64,000 nucleotides of DNA from UBA2033 sp035345875 (lineage in GTDB: Bacteria > Spirochaetota > Leptospiria > Leptospirales > Leptospiraceae). The stretch is taken from the NCBI GenBank assembly GCA_035345875.1, contig DAORDH010000017.1, positions 45,918 through 109,917 of the forward strand. The letters are read 5' to 3'. How positions within the stretch are numbered: position 1 is the stretch's first letter; each line of letters begins with the position of its first letter. The notes beneath the pieces were generated by a model, which searched no databases, was not told where the DNA came from, and saw only the letters and a program-made list of their open reading frames with translations. The translations under genes were made by a program, and so were the position numbers. Below are positions 35,177-43,606 of the stretch, piece by piece.

Positions 35177-36280
35177 ATGAGTAATATTTACATTCATTCC
35201 CCTAATCTGAGTAAATTCGGAAAACAAGACTTATCGGTTTTAGAACTTTCTAGACAAACGGGAAATTCTTCTCTATCCCAATTTGATCGAAATCGCATTG
35301 ACTTGATTTTATTTACCTCCTTCACTCCGGAAAAATACAATAACGAGTTTCATTTGGCGGCAAAGCTAGCAGATTCACTGAATATAAAAACCGCATTTAC
35401 CATACGCACAGAGACTGCCTCTTCTAGTGGAGCTTCTGCTCTGCAGGTAGGCTACTCTATGTTATCCTCTGGATTATTTAAAAATGCACTTATTGTCGGA
35501 ACAGAGATTATGAGTAGACTTGGAAGAGAAGAAAGTAATTTAGTTTTGGGTTCTGTTCTTTCTGATCGAATGAGAAATTTCTCAATGTCGATGGCACAAG
35601 GTGCGGCCATGATTACAAGAAGATATTTAAAAGATTACGACTATACTGAGTCTGACTTATTTTATATCGCAGAAAAGCTACATGCAAACGGATCAGAAAA
35701 TCCAAACGCTCATATTCGAAAAAAAATAACAAGAGAAGATTACGAAAAAGCTCCTTTATTTGCGAGCCCACTTGGACTCTATGATATATCACCCCTATCG
35801 GATGGATCTGCCTCTCTCATTCTATCAACGGAAATAAAGTCTGATATTAGAATTCGCGGTATAGGACATGGACTGTCGGGATTTAAAACCATGGAACTGA
35901 CAACAAGTTTTCCCGCTTCCCTAGCTGCCTTTTCAAAAGCTTATTCAATGGCAAAGATAAAACCAGAAGATATAAAAATAGCAGAATTACATGATGCATT
36001 TACTACTTTTGAAGTCATTGGAGCAGAAGATGCTGGACTTTTTCCAAAAGGTCATGCATTAAACAAAGTTAAAGAAGGAGTCAGTTCGATTAACGGCGAT
36101 TTGCCAATCAATCCGTCAGGTGGACTTAAGTCAAGGGGACATCCCATTGGAGCATCTGGTCTTGCACAAATTGCAGAGCTCATTCGATTTATGCGAATCC
36201 AAAATAAATCACTCGGACTGGCTCATTCTATTGGTGGGCTTGCTACGAATAATTTTGCGACAATACTGGAAAGAATATGA
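35177..36280 (+). CDS. Thiolase-fold protein lacking the catalytic cysteines
   Basis: 367 residues. SCP2-thiolase-like: AELHDAFTTFEVIGAEDAGL and INPSGGLKSRGHPIGASGLAQ are the conserved C-terminal His blocks. The N-terminal block that normally has the nucleophile (CxSG) reads TASSSGASAL, and the last block reads HSIGGLATNNF where the second Cys (CGGG) is expected. Both cysteines are replaced by Ser, although both His motifs remain. It may be a non-catalytic partner, as in some archaeal thiolase complexes, or use different chemistry. It overlaps the heptosyltransferase start by 4 bases. Confidence 0.82.
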   Translation: MSNIYIHSPNLSKFGKQDLSVLELSRQTGNSSLSQFDRNRIDLILFTSFTPEKYNNEFHLAAKLADSLNIKTAFTIRTETASSSGASALQVGYSMLSSGLFKNALIVGTEIMSRLGREESNLVLGSVLSDRMRNFSMSMAQGAAMITRRYLKDYDYTESDLFYIAEKLHANGSENPNAHIRKKITREDYEKAPLFASPLGLYDISPLSDGSASLILSTEIKSDIRIRGIGHGLSGFKTMELTTSFPASLAAFSKAYSMAKIKPEDIKIAELHDAFTTFEVIGAEDAGLFPKGHALNKVKEGVSSINGDLPINPSGGLKSRGHPIGASGLAQIAELIRFMRIQNKSLGLAHSIGGLATNNFATILERI

Positions 36281-37323
36281 AGATACTAATTATACAAACT
36301 GCATTTTTAGGAGATTTAATCCTCACTACTTCGTTTTTTAGAGAGGTAAAACAAAAATACAAAGAGGCAGAAATTCATGTCATAGTAAACAAAGGCACAG
36401 AAGATATTTTATTTGGAAACCCCAATATAACAAAGGTAATCTCCTTCGATAAAGCAAAAGTTAGAAAATCTATTTTTTATTTCTTCTCATTTATCCAATG
36501 TCTCAGAAAAGAAAAATATGAAATCTGTATTTGTCCTCATTTCTCCTATCGCTCTACTCTGATTTCTTTTTTCTCAGGGGCAAAGGTGAGAATCGGTTAC
36601 AAAGAATCAGGATTTTCTTTTCTTCATACAAAAAAAATATCTCGTCCTTTAGAAGGAAAACATGAAGTTGATAAACTTTTCTCCTTAATTCATGAGAATA
36701 CAGATAGCTTTTCTCTTAAACAAAAAAGACCAGAATTGTTTTTCTCAGAAGCTCGTTTGATAAAAATAAAAACTATATTAGAAACATATCATCTAAACAA
36801 AAATTTTATCATATTAGCACCTTCTTCTATCTGGGAAACAAAAAGAATGCCTACCTCTAAATTTCAGGAGCTTTTTCAAAGAATTGTTGCAGACACTGAT
36901 TATTCTATAGTCTTGATTGGTTCACCTAAAGATCAAATTCTATGTGAAAACATAATCGATAGACGGCTTCCTGAGAACCAAGTAAATAAGGTAGAGAGAA
37001 TTTTTAACTTAGCAGGAAAGACTGATTTAGTAGAACTATCTTATGTAATCAGCCAAGCACTCGCCATTGTATCAAACGACTCTTCTCCTATTCACTTTGC
37101 CTCTGCTCATAATATTCCAACAATTATGATCTATGGAGCAACCGTTCCAGCCTTTGGTTATTCTACACTTGTGGATAAACAGTATTTATCTCAAGTAGAT
37201 GGACTTTCCTGCAGACCGTGTGGCATTCACGGAGGTAAAGTCTGTCCCGAAAAACACTTCAAATGTATGGAAGAACAAAATATAGATATTATGTTCAAAC
37301 AATTGATTCAATTGATCAAATAA
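36277..37323 (+). CDS. Glycosyltransferase family 9 (heptosyltransferase-like)
   Basis: 348 residues. GT-B fold of the WaaF/WaaC type: N-terminal ILIIQTAFLGDLILTTSFF, then IILAPSSIWETKRMP and the nucleotide-sugar site SNDSSPIHFASAHNIPTIMIYG. It should transfer heptose, or a similar sugar from an ADP donor, to LPS core. This agrees with HldD at 1.9 kb. Translation is coupled to the thiolase-like gene by an ATGA overlap. Which core position it serves is not visible. Confidence 0.9.
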   Translation: MKILIIQTAFLGDLILTTSFFREVKQKYKEAEIHVIVNKGTEDILFGNPNITKVISFDKAKVRKSIFYFFSFIQCLRKEKYEICICPHFSYRSTLISFFSGAKVRIGYKESGFSFLHTKKISRPLEGKHEVDKLFSLIHENTDSFSLKQKRPELFFSEARLIKIKTILETYHLNKNFIILAPSSIWETKRMPTSKFQELFQRIVADTDYSIVLIGSPKDQILCENIIDRRLPENQVNKVERIFNLAGKTDLVELSYVISQALAIVSNDSSPIHFASAHNIPTIMIYGATVPAFGYSTLVDKQYLSQVDGLSCRPCGIHGGKVCPEKHFKCMEEQNIDIMFKQLIQLIK

Positions 37324-37628
37324 ATGATAAAACAATTTTTTAAAATTGCATTTGAAAAAAAATACGAATGAGACCATTCAAATTTGCACTCGTCGTAGAA
37401 ACTCTTTTAGGTTTCATTAATCTTTTTGATCGGATAATCACTCTTAGCCTAAGTGTAATGAAAATATTTAACAATTTAATCACTTATACAGTGCCCTATA
37501 GAGTCTTATCTTAGAGTCAAGTCATGCAAAGATTCGATAGCATTGAAAATAAATAATCTTCTTGACCTATTTTTATATAAGGTTGAATTTTAAAAGTTAT
37601 CCTAAATAATGTGAATTCGATGTAAGAA
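37324..37628. other. Intergenic region, no gene seen
   Basis: About 305 AT-rich bases between the heptosyltransferase and repeat copy R3. No open frame of note, no hairpin terminator and no clear promoter were found. Confidence 0.55.
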
Positions 37629-37795
37629 TTTTTCACCACTTATGAACACAAATCGCTTCACTCAGACTGATGATTTTAAATTTATTCCTATTCTATCGGT
37701 GCCTTCTGTGTTCACAAATTCGACAGTCTCAGTGCAAGTCAGTGGTAATTTTTTAAATCGTTTGTTACATCGAAATGACGTTAAATTAAAAGAGG
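37629..37795 (+). repeat. Dispersed intergenic repeat, copy R3 (diverged)
   Basis: Ends with AGTGGTAATTTTTT, then TTACATCGAAATGACGTTAA, matching the end block of R1 and R5. Earlier parts are diverged: TTTTTCACCACT near the left end and TATCGGTG in the middle. It supplies the false upstream start (37642) of the adjacent lipoprotein gene. Confidence 0.65.
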
Positions 37796-37803
37796 TGATA
37801 AAT

Positions 37804-38499
37804 TTGTTTTTCAAAAATCATTTACTCCATATCCTATCATTCTTATTCCTACTCATTCAATGTTCTTCTCTCGAACAAGAGCGATTGGCATTTGAAAAAG
37901 ATAAATTAGAATTTGAGAAAAAGAAATTACAGTTTGAAAGGGAAAAAATTAAATCCTGTGGATGTTGTAGCCCTTGTAATACTTGCAACGGCACTGCAGA
38001 AGTTGTAGTAGCAGAAAAAAAAGAAAAAGACTGTATCAAAGAAGTTCCGCCTACAAGCGAAGATATTTGGGCTTTATCCGTTGAAGGTAATTGGCATTAT
38101 GCTCCAGATAAAATAAAAAATAAAAATATATGCAAAGGAGATTTAAAAGAAACCTTTTATAAGCAATTTGCAAATACAGAAAGCTATGTAGCAGAAAAAC
38201 AAGTTCCAGCAACAAAACAAAGTAGCTGTATCAATAACGTTCTTTTTTCAGGGAAATCACAGCTCTATAATTTAATGGTTGATAAGACAGCGAAAGAAGA
38301 ATCTATTTCTATTTCCAAAGAGTTAAAGGCACAAGTATTACAAGAATCTATCGAATACAATAATGCTGAAAAAGGTAGAAGTTTCTATTATGAATGCAAG
38401 CCAACAGATCCAAATGGAAGATGGGATAGTTGTAAATGTGTCCTATATGTTTCCTATCCAGAGGGTAAACAAGGATTATCCGCTCGACTTAAAAAATAA
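37804..38499 (+). CDS. Cys-rich lipoprotein, paralogue of the one at 63.3 kb
   Basis: 231 residues from TTG 37804, preceded by AGAGG at 37791-37795, 8 bases upstream; an ATG at 37642 lies inside repeat R3 and would bury the signal peptide. Signal with lipobox LLIQC. A coiled-coil-like charged stretch (ERLAFEKDKLEFEKKKLQFE) is followed by a Cys cluster (CGCCSPCNTC). The C-terminal half contains QSSCINN and ECKPT, then WDSCKCVLYV, features shared in order with the 63281 lipoprotein. Function unknown. The MBL-fold gene follows by 14 bases. Confidence 0.78.
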   Translation: MFFKNHLLHILSFLFLLIQCSSLEQERLAFEKDKLEFEKKKLQFEREKIKSCGCCSPCNTCNGTAEVVVAEKKEKDCIKEVPPTSEDIWALSVEGNWHYAPDKIKNKNICKGDLKETFYKQFANTESYVAEKQVPATKQSSCINNVLFSGKSQLYNLMVDKTAKEESISISKELKAQVLQESIEYNNAEKGRSFYYECKPTDPNGRWDSCKCVLYVSYPEGKQGLSARLKK

Positions 38500-38513
38500 A
38501 AGGAACTCAAACT

Positions 38514-39611
38514 ATGAAATATTTATCGGTTCTAATCATATTCTCACTAGTCTACTGCTCTGCCTTTGGTAAAGACCCAGAAGGAACTCACCTCGAAAAA
38601 ATAAAACAATCTCCCCAATTTGATAAAGAGAGAGATCAATTTGTAAATAGAAGAGCGGACATTCTAGAGAAAATGAGAGAGAATCAAAACTTTTTCAAAT
38701 TAACTCTTTTATTTTTTTTTGGCGGAGAAAAGCATCAAAGACCACCCGAAAAACTTCCTGAGCTAAAACCAGATGTAAAAGAATTTTTAGAAAAGTCAGA
38801 CAAAATAAAATTTATTTGGTTTGGTCATTCTACATTCTTAGTGAATTTCGATGGAAAGATCATTCTTTTTGATCCAGTTTTTTCGAATAACGCTTCCCCG
38901 ATTAGCCTTTTTGTGAAAAGATTTCAACCTCCTGTTTTAAAATTAGAAGAATTACCTAATATCGACTATATCATTATATCGCATGATCATTATGATCATC
39001 TAGACATGGAGACGATTGAATTTTTTAAATCCAAATCAGTCAAATTTATAACACCTTTAGGAGTAACGTCCCATCTAAAAGAATGGGGAATTACAGAAGA
39101 CAGACTCACAGAACTCGATTGGTGGAGTTCAATCAATCGAGACGATCTAGAAATTATTCTAACTCCCGCTCAGCATTTTTCCGGAAGAAAAGGAAACAAT
39201 CAAAATAAGACTCTCTGGGGATCTTGGATTGTCAGAAATAAAAAACAAAGTCTTTATTTTAGTGGAGATTCCGGTTATGATACTCACTTCAAAGCAATAG
39301 GCGATAAGTATGGGCCGTTTGATATTACATTCATTGAGAATGGACAATACAACGAAAGATGGCGAGCAGTTCACGTTCTACCCGAAGAAACAGCCCAAGC
39401 CTTTTTGGATCTAAAAGGAAAACATCTTGTCCCCGTTCATTGGGGAATGTTTGATCTTTCATTGCACAATTGGTATGATCCGATTGAAAGAATTGAAAAA
39501 GCATCCAAAGAAAAAAACATAAAACTACTGACTCCAAAATTCGGACAGATTGTAAAACTAGAAGAAGATACAATTTTCGAAACATGGTGGAAGAAGTTCA
39601 TACAAGAATAA
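38514..39611 (+). CDS. Exported metallo-beta-lactamase-fold hydrolase, NAPE-PLD-like
   Basis: 365 residues with AAGGA before the ATG. N-terminal signal (possible lipobox LVYC, but Tyr at -1 is unusual). Dinuclear metal motifs are visible: WFGHSTFLV, SHDHYDHLD, AQHFSGR, FSGDSGYD and a final His in VPVHWGMF. The arrangement matches the UlaG/NAPE-PLD branch, which includes N-acylphosphatidylethanolamine phospholipase D. Substrate unproven. In an operon with the Cys-rich lipoprotein. Confidence 0.87.
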   Translation: MKYLSVLIIFSLVYCSAFGKDPEGTHLEKIKQSPQFDKERDQFVNRRADILEKMRENQNFFKLTLLFFFGGEKHQRPPEKLPELKPDVKEFLEKSDKIKFIWFGHSTFLVNFDGKIILFDPVFSNNASPISLFVKRFQPPVLKLEELPNIDYIIISHDHYDHLDMETIEFFKSKSVKFITPLGVTSHLKEWGITEDRLTELDWWSSINRDDLEIILTPAQHFSGRKGNNQNKTLWGSWIVRNKKQSLYFSGDSGYDTHFKAIGDKYGPFDITFIENGQYNERWRAVHVLPEETAQAFLDLKGKHLVPVHWGMFDLSLHNWYDPIERIEKASKEKNIKLLTPKFGQIVKLEEDTIFETWWKKFIQE

Positions 39612-39638
39612 ATTGTAACTACTCAGCCCGAAAAGAAG

Positions 39639-39735
39639 ATTACCACCGATAAAAGAGACGATAATTCGAAATTTTCAATCATATCTTCATCGTTCAGTTA
39701 TCGGTGTTCATCGGTGGTGAAAAAAATTTTACTCC
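39639..39735 (-). repeat. Dispersed intergenic repeat, copy R4 (short)
   Basis: Begins AAGATTACCACCGATAA and ends TTATCGGTGTTCATCGGTGG, so its two ends are inverted copies of one another. This compact copy shows the palindromic core of the family. It lies between the MBL-fold gene and the aminopeptidase gene. Confidence 0.8.
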
Positions 39736-39818
39736 GAATTCAAGTTAAAATACTGTCCGATGAATATAGCAGTTAAGAATAAATATTTACTTCTATAGTC
39801 TACGTATAAATTGGATTT

Positions 39819-41117
39819 ATGGCGAATGAAATCTATAAAAAACGAATCAAAAAAGTTCAATCCATTTTAAAAGAGGGAGAGACCTTACTCCTATTTGCGG
39901 CAAATCATCTAATTCGAAATAGAGATGTAGAGTATAAATTTAGACAAGACTCTGACTATTATTATTTAACTGGAATTAACGAACCCGATGGAATTCTAGT
40001 TCTTAAAAAAAACTATAGCGGCTTATTTGTATTACCCAAAGACAAAGAAAAAGAAATCTGGACAGGAATTCGCTTAGGGAAAAAAGAAGCAAAGAAACTT
40101 TTATCCCTAGATGAAACATTTGATACAACCGAGTGGAATGATAAATCGATAGAACTACTCACAAATTCAGATACTCTCTTTTATTTCTTTGGAAAAGACA
40201 AAGACAGAGATTCTGGACTGATTGCTTTATGTGATCATTTAAATAAAAGATCTAGGATCGGACAATATGGTCCTTCTAAAATTCAAATTCCAGAATTCTT
40301 ACATGAGATGAGAATGATCAAATCAAAAGAAGAAATGGATGCAATCCTTGAATCTGCAAAGATCACCGAAAAAGGTCATATTGCACTCATGCAGGAAACG
40401 AAACCCAATATGTATGAGTATGAACTAGAAGCAATTTTAGAAAGGGAATATCTCAGACATGGAGCTTGGGGGGGCGGCTATGGACATATCGTTGCTGCCG
40501 GTGGAAATGCTACCATCCTCCACTACACTTTCAATAGTGCAAAAATTAAAAAGGGAGATTTAATCTTAGTAGACAGTGGTGCGGAAAAGAACTGTTATAC
40601 GGCGGATGTCACAAGAGTCTACCCGGCAGATAAGAAATTTACCTCTCCTCAAAAAGATGTGTATGAAATTGTTTTAGACGCACAAAAAAAAGCCATTCGG
40701 AATACAGTCGCTGGCAAACAGTTTTTAGCCATTCATAATGAAACGGTCAGAGATCTAATCGTAGGTCTAAAATCCTTAAAACTATTAAGAGGCTCCGTTG
40801 ATAAAATATTCGAAACTGGTGAATATAGAAGATTTTATATGCATAAGACTGGACACTTTCTTGGAATGGATGTCCATGATGTTGGGCGTTACTTCGAAAA
40901 AGGAGAAAGCCGTAAATTAGTCAATGGAATGGTGACTACCGTTGAACCTGGACTTTACTTCGATCCAACCGATAAAACGATTCCAAAACATTTCAGAGGA
41001 ATTGGCATTCGCATCGAAGATGATATTTTAGTGCAGGGGAAAACACCGATTAACCTCACAGCATCGATTCCGAAAGAAGTTTCAGAAATCGAAGCAATTC
41101 GAGAAACTGTAGATTAG
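39819..41117 (+). CDS. pepP: Xaa-Pro aminopeptidase (M24B)
   Basis: 432 residues. N-terminal creatinase-like domain (FRQDSDYYYLTGINEPD), then the pita-bread metallopeptidase domain. The dimanganese ligands are the Asp pair in LVDSGAEKNCYTADVTRVYP, His in HKTGHFLGMDVHD, and Glu residues in TTVEPGLYF and GIRIEDDIL. It removes N-terminal residues preceding proline. It appears monocistronic and is followed by two inverted repeats. Confidence 0.95.
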   Translation: MANEIYKKRIKKVQSILKEGETLLLFAANHLIRNRDVEYKFRQDSDYYYLTGINEPDGILVLKKNYSGLFVLPKDKEKEIWTGIRLGKKEAKKLLSLDETFDTTEWNDKSIELLTNSDTLFYFFGKDKDRDSGLIALCDHLNKRSRIGQYGPSKIQIPEFLHEMRMIKSKEEMDAILESAKITEKGHIALMQETKPNMYEYELEAILEREYLRHGAWGGGYGHIVAAGGNATILHYTFNSAKIKKGDLILVDSGAEKNCYTADVTRVYPADKKFTSPQKDVYEIVLDAQKKAIRNTVAGKQFLAIHNETVRDLIVGLKSLKLLRGSVDKIFETGEYRRFYMHKTGHFLGMDVHDVGRYFEKGESRKLVNGMVTTVEPGLYFDPTDKTIPKHFRGIGIRIEDDILVQGKTPINLTASIPKEVSEIEAIRETVD

Positions 41118-41124
41118 AGAATAA

Positions 41125-41160
41125 AACGGTAGATTAGAAAACGTTTTCTAGCCTACCGTT
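41125..41160. other. 36-bp interrupted palindrome after pepP
   Basis: AACGGTAG at 41125-41132 and CTACCGTT at 41153-41160 flank the perfect palindrome AGAAAACGTTTTCT, with a 3-base mismatch block in each arm. It lies 7 bases after the pepP stop, between convergent genes. It lacks a T-run, so a protein-binding site is as likely as a terminator. Confidence 0.55.
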
Positions 41161-41213
41161 GTCAAATATCATCCGAAAAGAAAATTGTGTAATCTGAAAC
41201 GATTTTTCTTTTC

Positions 41214-41248
41214 AGATTTAAGATTTTATTACAATCTTAAATCTTTTC
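41214..41248. terminator. Perfect 12-bp hairpin at convergent gene ends
   Basis: AGATTTAAGATT (41214-41225) pairs with AATCTTAAATCT (41233-41244) across a 7-base loop and is followed by TTTT on the plus strand. It includes the stop codon of the response-regulator gene on the minus strand. It would best terminate plus-strand transcripts from pepP. Confidence 0.6.
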
Positions 41249-42484
41249 CATCTTGATCGGTAGAAATACTTCTGCAAGAACGCAATTAGTTTTTCGTTTT
41301 CCGGTATGGTCAATTGCATTATGAATAAAAAACATTCCATTGTGTTTATTTACAATGAAGTCTACAACGGTCAATCCTAGACCTAAACTAAATTTTTCTA
41401 CTTCTAGGATATCTTCCACAGGTGGATGCAATCGAAAAAATGGCTCTAAAACTAATTTTTCCTTTTCCGGCGGAATTCCGCCATACGATTTTTCATCTAT
41501 CTCATTTTTAAACGTTATGCAAAAATACGAACCTGCAACATGAGCAAATATATCTACACGACTGGAAGGTGTCGAATATTTATATGAGTTAATCAGCAAT
41601 TCCTCAAAAACTAACTTTATCTTTTCTATATCAATTTCTAATTTGCTTTTGCTGGTTATATTCGGAAAAGCTACCCTCGTGTTTTTATTTTTTAAATAAG
41701 GAAGGATATGACTCAAATAAGTTGGTAATTCTCCTGCGAGTTTAAAAGCTTCCATTTCTTTGAAATCAAATGGCTGTTCCATTAAGTCTACAACTTGTCC
41801 TAAACCAAATAATACTCGGCGACTGTATTCATTATTTTCAAAAACAGTATCTAGAATTTCTTTATTCACAACATACGTATCACCTTGCTCAATCATATCC
41901 AATTTTAACATATCTAATAGAGATATATTTACTCCAACCCCTCCTCCTTGAGAAAGAGAGGTTGATAAATTTACAATTGAGTTTTTTTGATATGAATCTT
42001 TCCCGCTCACTCGAAGTGTTTCTTTATAATTTAGCCATTCTAATTGACCTCTTAATTTTAAACTTTCATTTAAACTTAATTCTGCCTCAATGTCTTTTAG
42101 ATATTTATATTCGAGTGCTTTTGTTAAAGTATGTTGAAAAAACTCTATATCTATCGGTTTAATAATATAATCGAAAACACCTAATCTCATCACATTAATA
42201 ATTGTTTCCGACGCATCAAGGGCAGACTGAATTATAATTACTGCCTGTGGCTCAATGATTTTTAATTCTTCAATAAAGGATTTTCCATCTAGGATTGGCA
42301 GCATCAAGTCAACTATAAACAAAGAAAATTTTCTTGATTTAGATAAGTCTAGAGCCATACGACCATTATCCGCAATCACCGTAGAAATTCCTAGTTGGTG
42401 ACAAATACTTTGTATCAATACTTGATTTTCTTTTTTGTCTTCAACAATTAAAACAGGATATCTAGGAATTTTTATATTAGTCAT
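41237..42484 (-). CDS. Response regulator fused to a HATPase domain, without a phospho-His site
   Basis: 415 residues. Receiver domain 10-125 with acidic pocket VEDKK, phospho-acceptor D59 in FIVDLMLP and Lys in DYIIKPID. The C-terminal 150 residues are a histidine-kinase-type ATPase: N box ELLINSYKYS and G box SLGLGLTVVDFIVNKHNG. The region between lacks a DHp-type His-Glu motif. So either it does not autophosphorylate or it acts through another protein. No partner kinase gene adjoins it. Confidence 0.85.
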   Translation of the reverse strand: MTNIKIPRYPVLIVEDKKENQVLIQSICHQLGISTVIADNGRMALDLSKSRKFSLFIVDLMLPILDGKSFIEELKIIEPQAVIIIQSALDASETIINVMRLGVFDYIIKPIDIEFFQHTLTKALEYKYLKDIEAELSLNESLKLRGQLEWLNYKETLRVSGKDSYQKNSIVNLSTSLSQGGGVGVNISLLDMLKLDMIEQGDTYVVNKEILDTVFENNEYSRRVLFGLGQVVDLMEQPFDFKEMEAFKLAGELPTYLSHILPYLKNKNTRVAFPNITSKSKLEIDIEKIKLVFEELLINSYKYSTPSSRVDIFAHVAGSYFCITFKNEIDEKSYGGIPPEKEKLVLEPFFRLHPPVEDILEVEKFSLGLGLTVVDFIVNKHNGMFFIHNAIDHTGKRKTNCVLAEVFLPIKMEKI

Positions 42485-43000
42485 AAAATGAGAAACCCCT
42501 TTTAATTTAGATAATATTTGTAGAAATAAGTTTTTTATGAATACTTAGCTTGATAAAAAAAATTGAGAAATGAATTCCATAAAGTGTTTGGTCTATTTTG
42601 AATGTCAATAGAAAATTGAATTGTTTATTATTTATATGTTATTTTATTCATTAAAAACAAATTCGATTCAAATAGAATTATTTTGTAAGTCGAGTTAGGT
42701 AAAAACTCTTAATTCGATTCTATGCAAATACTTAGATGTAAAAATATCTAGAAAGCATTTCTGTTATAATGATACGATAGTTTCATCATAACACTAAATA
42801 AATATTTTATTATCCTATTTTATAAACCAGAAAGATTTCTTTTTAGAAAAAATTGTTCTCCTAGATTTTTTTTTAATTTGTATTTAATTATCTTTATTTA
42901 GTTAGCAGGCAAATTCTTACAAGGTAGCTCTCGTATAAAACCCGGGATAAATTGCACTTGACATAAAACGTCGTTTTGAAAACCTATTTAGTCTTTTGTT
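42485..43000. other. Intergenic region upstream of two divergent genes
   Basis: About 515 very AT-rich bases. The most distinct element is TTGACA at 42958-42963 overlapping a 13-base inverted repeat AAAACGTCGTTTT (42965-42977), about 25 bases before the ACT-protein ATG. A good -10 at the normal distance is missing. No gene is evident. Confidence 0.5.
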
Positions 43001-43606
43001 ATGAGTGCAAAAGTTATGGAACAAGGTTTTTTAAATCTAGAGTATCAAAAAGAATTTGGCAATTACCGATTAAAATTACTCCTAGCGACTGATGAAATTG
43101 GTATTATATATAGGGTTACATCCGTATTATATGCAAATGAATGGAATATCTTAGGTGCCAATATTAGAAGTTTAGAAAATGGACAGATTGAGGATGAATT
43201 CTTAATCCATCATTCCAATGGAATTAATTTAGATGATGAAGAATTAAATAAACTGAAATCTGAAATGGAGCAATTGTTTAGAGATAAAATCTCAATTACC
43301 TCCTACATGATTAAAAAAGGAAAAAAAATCAATAATCAAAAAGGAAATGAGCCTGCTAAAATAAGTTTTGAAACTGTGGCTAACAAGGATTTAACTAAAC
43401 TAAGAATTCAGACAAAAGATCGGTCAGGACTCCTTTGTGATATATCTAGAATGCTTTTTCTAGAATGTATGGATATATTATCACTTCAAGCAAAGACTCG
43501 TGGTGATGAAGTAGATGATACATTTGAAATCAAGTCAGAAGCAGGACATAGTTTAGACGAAACAATGCAAGCAAGGCTTACAAGAAACCTGCAGAATGTT
43601 ATATAG
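43001..43606 (+). CDS. Double-ACT-domain protein, GlnD C-terminus-like
   Basis: 201 residues, essentially two ACT domains. The first has LLLATDEIGIIYRVTSVLYANEWNIL and the second has RIQTKDRSGLLCDISRMLFLEC, followed by DEVDDTFEI. This matches the tandem ACT end of the PII uridylyltransferase GlnD, which senses glutamine, but the nucleotidyltransferase and HD domains are absent. It could be a stand-alone amino-acid sensor. The ATG at 43016 is an alternative start. It converges on the desaturase gene. Confidence 0.85.
   Translation: MSAKVMEQGFLNLEYQKEFGNYRLKLLLATDEIGIIYRVTSVLYANEWNILGANIRSLENGQIEDEFLIHHSNGINLDDEELNKLKSEMEQLFRDKISITSYMIKKGKKINNQKGNEPAKISFETVANKDLTKLRIQTKDRSGLLCDISRMLFLECMDILSLQAKTRGDEVDDTFEIKSEAGHSLDETMQARLTRNLQNVI

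Noticed and set aside
35177..36280. FabH (ketoacyl-ACP synthase III)
   Set aside because: The C-terminal motifs are those of SCP2-type thiolases and the Cys-His-Asn triad is absent.
43001..43606. Fragment of a broken glnD
   Set aside because: It has its own start and two complete ACT domains, and no nucleotidyltransferase sequence lies upstream.
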